Source of the DNA: Dyella jiangningensis
Lineage (GTDB): Bacteria; Pseudomonadota; Gammaproteobacteria; Xanthomonadales; Rhodanobacteraceae
Length of the DNA stretch: 64,000 bases
Assembly (NCBI RefSeq): GCF_003264855.1
Contig: NZ_NFZS01000001.1
Location: 434,001 to 498,000 of the forward strand
Direction: 5' to 3'
Position numbers and translations under genes: made by a program
Notes under the pieces: generated by a model
Seen by the model: only the letters and a program-made list of their open reading frames with translations
Told to the model about the DNA's origin: nothing
The model's database searches: none
Part shown: piece by piece, positions 46,424-54,500 of the stretch
How positions within the stretch are numbered: position 1 is the first letter of the stretch
How the letters are laid out: each line of letters starts with the position of its first letter

Positions 46424-47665
46424 ATGCCATGGACGTACCAAAGCGGAAATTATTTTTCCGCGGGCATTTCCGTTTTCGCGATCTCGCACGTCTTGGCTCT
46501 TGTCACAGCCACCACGCGGGACGCGCGCGCCTTGAACGAACGGAATCTTCTGCCGGGGGAGGACCCCCTGGACGCCGACCTGGTGTTCGCGGCTAGCGGT
46601 TGCGCCTACGCGGCGCAACGTTCCCTGGAGCGCGAACTGTACCTGGCGAGGCCCGAGCGCCCGCAGGTGGCTGGACAACGGGAGACCGCCGCCAGGGATG
46701 GCGCCCATGCCTCGCTGTGGTGGCGCTCCTTGCGCGGCCGCAGCGATTGGGTGGGGCACGCGGGCCAGCGCGCCGTGATGGCCGCGAAATACCTGGTGCG
46801 CGCCGCCAGCCTGCCGGTGCGGCATCAACGCTACCTCGCGTTCCTCGCTTCGCATCCGCTGCTGCGCGCCTGCGTGGCCGGCGATCCGCGGCTGCTGGAG
46901 CGTCACCTGCATCGCTTCATCCACCGGGGCTGGCACCGCGCGATGCGCCTGCGCGGCGTGCAGAACCATTACCGCCTACTGCTGCAGCGCTGGCCCGAGT
47001 CGTTGTTCGAGTCGGTCTACGTCCATGGTCGCGCCACGTTGGGCGAGCTGAAGCTCAAGGACGACAGCGTGCTGAAGCTCCACCTGCGCCCGCCGATCCA
47101 CATGGGGTGCGAGGGCGAGCTGTCGATCGAGCTGGGCGATACGGACGGCCGTGCGCTGTATCGCCTGGTGCTGACCGTGATCGACGAGAACACCATGGCC
47201 ATCGGCTGCATCCAGGGACCGGATGGCGAACAGGCGCGCGAGCACGTGCGTGTACTCACGCGGCAGATGCACGGGATGCGACCCAAGCAGCTGCTGCTTG
47301 AGCTGGCCTATGCGCTGGCTGGACAGTGCGGCATCCGCCATATCCTGGGCATCAGCAACGACGCGCATCCGCTGCACGGTCGCGCGCGCTTCATGGCCGA
47401 TTACGACGCGTTCTGGTGCGAGCAGGGTGGCTGTTCCAGCGGCGACGGCTGGTTCGTGCTGCCGCCGGCGTTGCATCACCGCAGCGAAGCCGAGGTCGAA
47501 AGCAAGCACCGCGCCGCGTTCCGGCGTCGTGCGGAACTGCGTTGGCAGGCGGTGCGTCTTTTGACCGGCGCGCTGCGGCCGGTGCCGTGGTGGCGCGACA
47601 CGCCCGTGGCGGATGCGGCGGTAGAATCGACGTCTCCGCTTCCGGACGTGCCCGAGGAAGCCTAG
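46424..47665 (+). CDS. VirK/YbjX family protein (DUF535)
   Basis: 413 residues if started at ATG 46424 (MPWTYQ); the N-terminus is uncertain because no clear ribosome-binding site is seen and the first ~45 residues are poorly family-like. The body carries the DUF535 pattern: HRFIHRGWHRAMRLRGVQNHY, ESVYVHGRATLGELKL, EGELSIELGD, and GISNDAHPLHGRARF. Relatives include Shigella VirK and Salmonella/E. coli YbjX, tied to surface and stress phenotypes but with no known activity. The stop TAG shares its G with the GTG start of the ECF sigma gene, so the four genes to 51716 look like one unit. Confidence 0.8.
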   Translation: MPWTYQSGNYFSAGISVFAISHVLALVTATTRDARALNERNLLPGEDPLDADLVFAASGCAYAAQRSLERELYLARPERPQVAGQRETAARDGAHASLWWRSLRGRSDWVGHAGQRAVMAAKYLVRAASLPVRHQRYLAFLASHPLLRACVAGDPRLLERHLHRFIHRGWHRAMRLRGVQNHYRLLLQRWPESLFESVYVHGRATLGELKLKDDSVLKLHLRPPIHMGCEGELSIELGDTDGRALYRLVLTVIDENTMAIGCIQGPDGEQAREHVRVLTRQMHGMRPKQLLLELAYALAGQCGIRHILGISNDAHPLHGRARFMADYDAFWCEQGGCSSGDGWFVLPPALHHRSEAEVESKHRAAFRRRAELRWQAVRLLTGALRPVPWWRDTPVADAAVESTSPLPDVPEEA

Positions 47666-48213
47666 TGGACAAACCAGCCAACCCATCCGGCATGGCAGGC
47701 CCCGATCCAGCCCACGCCTTGCGCATCGCGACGCTGTTCCGCGAGCACAATCGCGCGCTGGTGGCCTTCCTGCAGTGCCGCCTTCATTCACTCTCCGACG
47801 CGCAGGAAGTCGCGCAGGAGGCTTATATGCGCCTGGTTGCCCTGGAGCGTCCCGAGCAGGTCGATTCGCTGCGCGCGTACCTCTATCGCGTCGCGTCCAA
47901 TCTCGCAGTCGACCGCCTGCGCATGCGCAAGGTGCGCGACGACAACCCGATCCGGCCGCCCGACGAGGACCTGCACCTTGCGCCGATCCCCGAGCGTCAC
48001 GCGGCGGCGACCGGCCAACTGCACGCCCTGCAGAGCGCGCTGCGCGAACTGCCGGCAAAGACGGGCCGAGCCTTCGTCATGCATGTCATCGATGGCTGCG
48101 AGATCGGCGTTATCGCGCGGGCGATGAAGATCAGCGAGCGCATGGTGCGCTATCACGTGGCCAACGCTCTGGCGCATTGCCGGGCGCGGGTGGATGAACC
48201 GGAGACGCCATGA
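47665..48213 (+). CDS. ECF sigma factor, FecI type
   Basis: 182 residues from GTG 47665 (GAGGAAG upstream); an internal ATG at 47692 is possible. Region 2: ALRIATLFREHNRALVAFLQCRLHS and SLRAYLYRVASNLAVDRLR; region 4: RELPAKTGRAFVMHVIDGCEIGVIARAMKISERMVRYHVANAL. FecI-like factors are released by a FecR/TonB-receptor signal when a siderophore binds. fecR overlaps it by four bases. Confidence 0.92.
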   Translation: MDKPANPSGMAGPDPAHALRIATLFREHNRALVAFLQCRLHSLSDAQEVAQEAYMRLVALERPEQVDSLRAYLYRVASNLAVDRLRMRKVRDDNPIRPPDEDLHLAPIPERHAAATGQLHALQSALRELPAKTGRAFVMHVIDGCEIGVIARAMKISERMVRYHVANALAHCRARVDEPETP

Positions 48214-49199
48214 TGGCCAACACTTCGAATCAACAGAATCTCCGCGTCGCCGCCGATTGGTGGGTGCGGTTGCGCGACGCCAAGGCGGGCGAGCAGACGA
48301 CGCAACAGTGGCTGGCATGGATCGACGAGGACGCCGCGCACCTGGACGCGTTCGAGCGTGTCACCGATCTGGCGGCTCGGCTGGGTGCGCTGGATGACGT
48401 TTCGCACGCGACCCTGATGGCCGAATTCGCACCGGCCGTCGTGTCGCGGCGGTGGTGGCCTCTGGGTGCCGCCGCCGCGGCCGTGCTGCTGGTCGCGGGC
48501 GGCATGCTCGGCTGGTCAATGCTGGGGCAGTCTTCCGAGCCGCAGCTGTATACCAGCGAGATCGGCGCGCAAACCGATGTCACGCTGGAAGACGGCTCGC
48601 GCGTGGCGCTGGGCGGCGCCACCCGGCTCACTACGCGCTTCAGCCGCAGCCATCGCGAAGTGGACCTCGCCGAGGGCGAGGCGTATTTCGAGGTCGTGCA
48701 CAACGCCAGCCGTCCCTTCGTGGTTCACGCCGGCAAGCTGCGCATCGAAGACATCGGTACGGCATTCGACGTCCGCCGCACCGGCGACCACGTCACCATC
48801 AGCATGGCCGAAGGGCGCGTGCGCATCGAGGACAGTGCTTCGGGCCAGGGACGCAGCCTCGAAGCCGTGGCGGGCCAGGCCGTTTCGTACGATCCATCGC
48901 GTTCCGCGCTCAGCATGGCCACCACCGATCCCGCGCAGGCGGCCGCATGGCGTCATGCGCGACTGGAGTTCGACAACGAGCCGTTGTCGGTGGTGGTGGC
49001 CAACATCAACCGCTATCGCACGCACCCGGTGCGCATCGCCGATGCGGGCCTGCAGTCGATGACCTTCACCGGTACGGTGAAGACCAACGCCATCGACGAC
49101 TGGCTGCAGGCGTTGCCACAGGTGCTTCCGCTGACCGTCAGTGAAATAGGTGGCCAAACGGTGCTCTCGGATACGCGGGGCAGGCACGGCGCCGGCTGA
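48210..49199 (+). CDS. FecR-type anti-sigma/sigma regulator
   Basis: 329 residues, ATG 48210 overlapping the sigma gene stop (ATGATGG; a second ATG at 48213 is also possible). N-terminal cytoplasmic DUF4880-type part (AADWWVRLRDAKAGEQTTQQWLAWI), one membrane helix (about 90-107), and a periplasmic FecR domain (TDVTLEDGSRVALGGATRLTTRFS, PFVVHAGKLRIEDIGTAFDVRR) with a C-terminal STN-like end. It would pass the receptor signal to the ECF sigma factor. Confidence 0.92.
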   Translation: MMANTSNQQNLRVAADWWVRLRDAKAGEQTTQQWLAWIDEDAAHLDAFERVTDLAARLGALDDVSHATLMAEFAPAVVSRRWWPLGAAAAAVLLVAGGMLGWSMLGQSSEPQLYTSEIGAQTDVTLEDGSRVALGGATRLTTRFSRSHREVDLAEGEAYFEVVHNASRPFVVHAGKLRIEDIGTAFDVRRTGDHVTISMAEGRVRIEDSASGQGRSLEAVAGQAVSYDPSRSALSMATTDPAQAAAWRHARLEFDNEPLSVVVANINRYRTHPVRIADAGLQSMTFTGTVKTNAIDDWLQALPQVLPLTVSEIGGQTVLSDTRGRHGAG

Positions 49200-49316
49200 C
49201 GTGCGCAAGCGTTCGGGCAAGGCTCGCGTCAGATTGCGTTCAGTCCGCGGTCCTGGCGACAAAAACGCTTGAGGCCATGTCACACTCGTGGTTTTCGCTC
49301 GCAGGAAGCGAATGCC

Positions 49317-51716
49317 ATGAAGGCGTGCGTAAAGCTGCTGCTGTCGGGCAGCCTGGTGATGTCGGCGAACCTGGCCATGCCAGGCGCTGCCTTCGCCGCC
49401 GCACGCATGGTGGATGACGATGCGCACGCTGTCTTCGCCATACCGGCACAGCCTCTCGCCACCGCGCTGATCGCTTTCGGCAAGCAGGCCAACGTGCAGG
49501 TGCTGACCTCGGGCTGCGCGATCGCACGCTTTCGCTCGCCGGGCGTCAGCGGTGCGATGACGCCACAGGCCGCGCTCGAGCGCCTGCTGCAGGGCACCGG
49601 CCTCGAGTACAGCTTCACGCAGGCGGGCACGGTGGTGGTGAAGCCGCGCGAGAAGCCCGACGCACGCACCACCGCCGATACGTCCAAGGCCCTGTCGACC
49701 GCCACCGACCTGATGCCGGTGGAGGCCTTTGCGCTGGTGGGGCGCGACGTGGGTTTCATGGGCTCGTCCAACAGCATGGCGGCGCGCAACGACGCCGACC
49801 TGATCGACGTGCCGCAGTCGGTCAGCGTGGTGACGCGCGGACTGATGGACTCGCAGCAGCTGCTCACCGTGGCCGATGCGGTGCGCAACGTGGCGGGCGT
49901 GCAATACGTCGAAGGCTCCGACGGCCTGCCGTTGTTCCAGATCCGCGGCTTCTATACCGGCAACGGACTCACCGACGGCATGCCCAACAGCATCGCGGGT
50001 TCGGGCGACTTTCCGCCGCTGATCGGCGTGCAGCGCGTCGAAGTGCTCAAGGGTCCGCAGTCCGTGCTGGGCGACACCACCGGCAGCAATTTCGGCGGCC
50101 TGGTGAACGTCACCATCAAGCAGCCGCAGAGCGAACCGGTGCAGCAGTTGAGCGCCATGGTCGGCGAACAAGGCCAGTTGCAGGCGGGCCTGGACATGGC
50201 CGGTCCACTGGGCCACACGCCGGGGCTGACCTATCGCCTCGTGCTGTCGGGCGACTATGGCTATCGCTCGCCGCAGGGTTATCTCAACCGGCGCAGTGCC
50301 TATATCGCGCCCGCCTTCGGGTGGCGCGGCGACACCACGGATCTCGTGGTCGGCATGCAGCGCATCCTCAATCGCCTGCCGATTCCCGATCACGTCGTGC
50401 TGCTGGGCGATACCCTGTCCACGGCGTCGCCCGACGGCATCTTGCCGGGCAATCCGCGCGACTTCGCCAACTATCAGACCGACCGCCTCTACTACCTGCT
50501 CGACCAGCAGCTCGGCAGCAACTGGACATGGCGCAGTCGCGGCCAGTACGTGCGCCAGCGAAACAACCAGCACAGTTGGACGCTATACAACCCGATGACC
50601 AATGGCGACGCCACGGCGGTCGCCGAGGCGTATCGCTACGACGATACCTACTACTCGCTGCAGAACGACCTGATCCGCACCTTCGACACGGGGTCGCTGC
50701 AGCACACGGTGACGCTGGGCGCCGACTATGCGCGCTCGCGCATCGGCCATTCCGACGACTACGTCCACCCCTACGACGACGGCACGTACAACCTGTTCAG
50801 CAGCCGCCAGCTGCCGATCGTCGCGTCGGTGATCCAGCCGCAGGACAACGCGCCGCTCGGCGGCACGCCATGGTCGGTGGACAGCGGCCTGTTCCTGCAG
50901 GACCAGCTCAGCTGGGGCGAACACTGGGAGATGCTGCTGGCGCTGCGCCGTGCCGCGTACGAGGTGTCGACCGAGGACGTCGAAGGCAACCCGTGGACGC
51001 CGCGCCGCACCAAGTGGGTGCCGAACATCGGCCTGGTCTACAAGCTCACGCCGGACATCGCCTTGTACAGCGGCACCTCGAACGGTTTCCAGCCGGTGTC
51101 CTACCTCGGCGAAAACGGCCGCCCCCTGGTGCCGGCGCTTTCGAGGCAGCTGGAAGCGGGTGCCAAGTTCAACCTGTTCCATGAGCGCGCGCGACTCACC
51201 GTGTCGCTGTATCGCATCACGCTCGACCACAGCTACCTGCTGGTCGACGAGCAGCCACCCAATTTCGCCACCTTCGGGCCCGGCCAGACCAACAAGGGCG
51301 TGGAAGTGGAGTTCGCGGGCGAAGTGGCGCCTGGCCTGGACCTCAGCAGCAGCTACACGAACGCGCTGATCAGCAATCACGATGGCTCGTTGCCCACCGG
51401 TGCGCCGCGCCAGCGCTTCAACCTGTGGGCGAGCTACGGGTTCCAGGGCGGCGCGTTGCGCGGCTGGGGCGTGGCCGGCGGTGTGATGGCGCGCGGGCGT
51501 TCGCTCGGGCAGAGCCTGGACTACGCCACCTACTACACCACGCCGGGCCAGGCCGAAGTGGACGCCAATGTTTCCTATCGCGCGGCCCGATGGAGCGTGA
51601 CGTTCGGTGTGAAGAATCTTTTCGCACGCCGCCTGATTGCCGACGACTTCAACGAAACGTTCGTGCCGCTGCGTACGCGGCGCAGCTACCTGTTGTCGGG
51701 CAGCTACGACTTCTGA
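49317..51716 (+). CDS. TonB-dependent siderophore receptor with signalling domain
   Basis: 799 residues from ATG 49317 (GGAAG upstream). Signal peptide (1-26), then an STN secretin-like signalling domain (about 38-105; FAIPAQPLATALIAFGKQANVQVL), the usual mark of FecA/FpvA receptors that control a FecIR pair, then the plug (DLIDVPQSVSVVTRGLMDSQQ, NVAGVQYVEGSDG) and the 22-stranded barrel ending SYLLSGSYDF with a terminal Phe. The plug resembles ferric hydroxamate/ferrichrome receptors. The ligand is not certain. Preceded by 117 bp that should hold the ECF-dependent promoter. Confidence 0.93.
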   Translation: MKACVKLLLSGSLVMSANLAMPGAAFAAARMVDDDAHAVFAIPAQPLATALIAFGKQANVQVLTSGCAIARFRSPGVSGAMTPQAALERLLQGTGLEYSFTQAGTVVVKPREKPDARTTADTSKALSTATDLMPVEAFALVGRDVGFMGSSNSMAARNDADLIDVPQSVSVVTRGLMDSQQLLTVADAVRNVAGVQYVEGSDGLPLFQIRGFYTGNGLTDGMPNSIAGSGDFPPLIGVQRVEVLKGPQSVLGDTTGSNFGGLVNVTIKQPQSEPVQQLSAMVGEQGQLQAGLDMAGPLGHTPGLTYRLVLSGDYGYRSPQGYLNRRSAYIAPAFGWRGDTTDLVVGMQRILNRLPIPDHVVLLGDTLSTASPDGILPGNPRDFANYQTDRLYYLLDQQLGSNWTWRSRGQYVRQRNNQHSWTLYNPMTNGDATAVAEAYRYDDTYYSLQNDLIRTFDTGSLQHTVTLGADYARSRIGHSDDYVHPYDDGTYNLFSSRQLPIVASVIQPQDNAPLGGTPWSVDSGLFLQDQLSWGEHWEMLLALRRAAYEVSTEDVEGNPWTPRRTKWVPNIGLVYKLTPDIALYSGTSNGFQPVSYLGENGRPLVPALSRQLEAGAKFNLFHERARLTVSLYRITLDHSYLLVDEQPPNFATFGPGQTNKGVEVEFAGEVAPGLDLSSSYTNALISNHDGSLPTGAPRQRFNLWASYGFQGGALRGWGVAGGVMARGRSLGQSLDYATYYTTPGQAEVDANVSYRAARWSVTFGVKNLFARRLIADDFNETFVPLRTRRSYLLSGSYDF

Positions 51717-51749
51717 GCCCGCGTCCGCGCGTCGACGGTGCCGATGGAT

Positions 51750-51778
51750 AAAAAAATCCCGGGAGCGAGCTCCCGGGG
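51750..51778 (-). terminator. Terminator of the small exported protein gene
   Basis: CCCGGGAG/CTCCCGGG stem (51758-51777), CGAG loop; on the minus strand it is followed by GATTTTTTTATC. Lies 27 bases past the stop at 51805. Confidence 0.88.
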
Positions 51779-51804
51779 TCGTCAGTGCGTGTCGCCGGTG
51801 GAGA

Positions 51805-52155
51805 TCAGCCGCCCGTCTGCGCGCCCGCTTCGACCTTGGCATCGGTAGCCGCCTTCGCCTTGTGCGAGGCGTGCTTGCCGGCCTTGTGCGCTGCATGCTC
51901 GGTGCTGCTGGCCGCCTTGTCCGCCGTGGCGGCAGCCTTGTCGGCCGTCTTCTCGGTGGTGGCGGTGGTCTTGTCCGCGACCTTGCTGGTCATGGCGGCC
52001 GTCTGGTCGACGGTCTTGCCGGCGGCGTCCTGCGCTGCCGCGGTGTTCGCGCCGGCTTCGACCTTCGCCGAGGCGGCGGCGCTCTGGGCGAACGCGGGCA
52101 CGGTCAGGACGGAAGCAGCGGTGACGATGAGAGCGGCAAGCATGGTCTTACGCAT
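51805..52155 (-). CDS. Small exported Ala/Lys/Thr-rich protein
   Basis: 116 residues, ATG 52155 with GGAGG 8 bases upstream. Signal peptide 1-23 (ending PAFAQ). The mature part is low-complexity and probably helical, with near-repeats TADKAAATADKAA and HAAHKAGKHASHKAK, resembling histone-H1-like or LEA-type tails. The segment AKVEAGANT near the start of the mature part recurs as AKVEAGAQT at the very end. No family recognised; perhaps a periplasmic stress or envelope protein. It has its own terminator and the TonB receptor gene converges on it. Confidence 0.8.
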   Translation of the reverse strand: MRKTMLAALIVTAASVLTVPAFAQSAAASAKVEAGANTAAAQDAAGKTVDQTAAMTSKVADKTTATTEKTADKAAATADKAASSTEHAAHKAGKHASHKAKAATDAKVEAGAQTGG

Positions 52156-52378
52156 GAGGAAAACCTCCAGTGTGGGAATGCCGACGAAGACGTTGCTTCG
52201 CGGCTGGAATCCACGCTAGACGGCTTCCGCTCTACCGAACCTGAACGAAACCGGCTCCCTTTAGCCGCCAGACAGATCGCTGAATCCGCGCTACGCGACG
52301 CGGATTTCCGGCGTGCCGGCCTACTTGTTTTCCGTGGAAAACGGCCGCCCGTCTCGATCCGTTTGGACGTCCATATGC

Positions 52379-54277
52379 CTATTGCCGCACGCCGGCGGGT
52401 TCGGCTTGCTCGAAGCTGTCGGGTTGCACGCCCGTCATCTGGGCAGTCTGTACTTCCGCATGCGGCAGCAATGCATCGAGCTTGCCCTTCATGCGCAGCA
52501 GGGCGACGTTGGCCATGTCCTGGTCGGCGGTCTGCTCGTCGTGATCCTCGCTGGCCGGCGGTGCGCCCGGCGCGCGGGTGAGTACCGCCAGCTGCGGCGC
52601 GATCACCTGGGTCAGCGCGAAATACGCATCGTCGCGTACGCCGGCCTGCTCCAGCAGCCGGCCAGGCAGCATCCACGACGCGAGCGATTCCCGCTTCGGT
52701 TCCGTCGGATTGCGCGGGTCCACCAGCAACCACACGCCGGCCTGGCTCAGCATGTCCTTGCCGTCCACGAAGCCGGTGATGTTGTAGGTATCGGTGAGCG
52801 CAGGCAGGTGGTCGCCGTAGAACAGCAGCAGGGTGGGACGCTCGCGATGGGCCAGCAGCTCGGCGAGGCGGCCCAGTTCCTGGTCGGCGTGCTGCATGTG
52901 ATAGAGATAGTTCTGCAGCTCCAGCTTGTTCTTGCCGGTGATGCCTTCGGGCACCGGTATCGCATCGCGTTTCGCGGCATCGGCGGGCGGCACGTCATAC
53001 GGACCATGCGCCTCGATGCTGATCGCGAACAGCAGCTGCGGCGGCCCCGCGTTCTTCAGCTGCGCCATGATTTCGTCGGTCATGGCGCTGTCGGCCATGT
53101 ACTGGCCATCCATCGCCGCGTTCGTGGGGAAGGACGAGCGCGAGACGAATCGATCGAAGCCGATCGCGCGGAAGGCCGTGTTGCGATTCCAGAAGCCCGG
53201 GTCGTTGCCGTGCAAGGCGATCGTCTCGTAGCCGTGCGAACGCAGCGTGCGCACGAGGCTCGGCACCACCTTGTGGTTCATCTGCAGATACGGGAACTGC
53301 AAGTCGTCGAAGTAGCGCAGCGAAAGGCCGGTAAGCACTTCGAACTCGGTGCGGATGGTACCGCCGCCGTAGGTGGGCACGTGCAGGGCGCCGCTCTCGC
53401 CCTGCGTCGCAAGGCGGTGCAGGTTTGGCGTGAGGTCGGTGTTCTCGTAACCCTTCATGATCGACGGATCGAAGAACGACTCGCTCTGCACCACGACGAT
53501 GTCCGGACGCTCGCCCTGGTTCGTGGTGGCGGCCTGCAGGCGTTGGCGCAGGTCCGGATCCGCGCGCTCGATCAGCTGCTGCGCGGCCGCCGCATCGGGC
53601 TTCTTGCGGGCATGCCCCTGGTGCAGATGGAACATCACCAGCGAGCTGACCAGTCCGGAATGTTCGGCCGTGGCCTGGGCGGACCACGGTTCCAGCCACA
53701 GGTGACGGTTGCCGTAGATCTTGGTCCAGCCCGGCATGCCGGCCAGCAGCGTGCCCAGCAGCAGCACCAGCGCCGTGCCGCAGGCGAGGCGCCGGCCGCG
53801 CGTGCGACGCGCGAACAGCGGATCTTCCTTGCGCCAGGCGAGCACGATGATGCCCACCGCCACCAGCAGCGCCAGATACGGCCACGGACTGGCCGGCAGA
53901 TAGCTGCCCAGCAGCTTGAGGCCGCCGCGGCGCAGCTGCCCCAGCATGCGGAAGTCCGCGGGCATCAGGGGCGTGTTGAGATTGCTCACCTTGAGCGCGT
54001 TGACCGCATAGATCAGCGCTTCCATCACGAAGGCGATGCCGAAGGAGAGCAGGGGGCGCCGCGACAGCACCAGCAGCAGCGTGGCCAGCAGCAGGCCGGG
54101 CAGGGCGTTGGCGATCGGGAAGATCGGCTGGGCGAATGCCTGCGCGGAACCCACGCCGGCGCCGCTATCGACTAGCCCAGTCGCGAGGGTGAAGACGACC
54201 GCCAGGCACGCAATGTACGCCAGGCGAAAGGCGAGGGAGCGCGCCGACGGTGTAGAGGGAGTTGCAGACATCGTCAT
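52379..54277 (-). CDS. LTA-synthase-like sulfatase/phosphoglycerol transferase
   Basis: 632 residues from ATG 54277 (AGGA upstream). About five N-terminal membrane helices (to about residue 170) and an extracytoplasmic alkaline-phosphatase-superfamily domain: PDIVVVQSESFFDP with the metal-binding Glu/Ser, YGGGTIRTEFEVLTG (with the Thr used as nucleophile in LtaS-type enzymes), ALHGNDPGFWNRN, and YGDHLPALTDTYN with Asp/His ligands. In Gram-negatives such enzymes transfer phosphoglycerol to periplasmic glucans (OpgB) or phosphoethanolamine to lipids. Which applies here cannot be told. It diverges from glnE. Confidence 0.88.
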   Translation of the reverse strand: MTMSATPSTPSARSLAFRLAYIACLAVVFTLATGLVDSGAGVGSAQAFAQPIFPIANALPGLLLATLLLVLSRRPLLSFGIAFVMEALIYAVNALKVSNLNTPLMPADFRMLGQLRRGGLKLLGSYLPASPWPYLALLVAVGIIVLAWRKEDPLFARRTRGRRLACGTALVLLLGTLLAGMPGWTKIYGNRHLWLEPWSAQATAEHSGLVSSLVMFHLHQGHARKKPDAAAAQQLIERADPDLRQRLQAATTNQGERPDIVVVQSESFFDPSIMKGYENTDLTPNLHRLATQGESGALHVPTYGGGTIRTEFEVLTGLSLRYFDDLQFPYLQMNHKVVPSLVRTLRSHGYETIALHGNDPGFWNRNTAFRAIGFDRFVSRSSFPTNAAMDGQYMADSAMTDEIMAQLKNAGPPQLLFAISIEAHGPYDVPPADAAKRDAIPVPEGITGKNKLELQNYLYHMQHADQELGRLAELLAHRERPTLLLFYGDHLPALTDTYNITGFVDGKDMLSQAGVWLLVDPRNPTEPKRESLASWMLPGRLLEQAGVRDDAYFALTQVIAPQLAVLTRAPGAPPASEDHDEQTADQDMANVALLRMKGKLDALLPHAEVQTAQMTGVQPDSFEQAEPAGVRQ

Positions 54278-54500
54278 GGCATCCTGCTGATGGCTGTCAT
54301 GGCTCGGACATGGGACTGTAATGGTCCGGGCATGAACCAATTGTTGTGCGGCGGCAGGCGGTTGCCCGCGCGAGCGTGCCCAAGCCAACGTGCCGCGCCC
54401 TGCGGCGGTGCACGGCCGGCGACGCCCGCGGTCATCGTGGCGTCATGTTGGGCGGGCCGGGCAGTCGGCAGCCCGCCCGCCAGTACGGCACAATCGCTGG

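Noticed and set aside
46424..46560. An upstream extension of the VirK/YbjX gene to 46214
   Set aside because: The extension overlaps the start of the divergent GGDEF gene and reads as a Ser/Arg-rich shadow frame.
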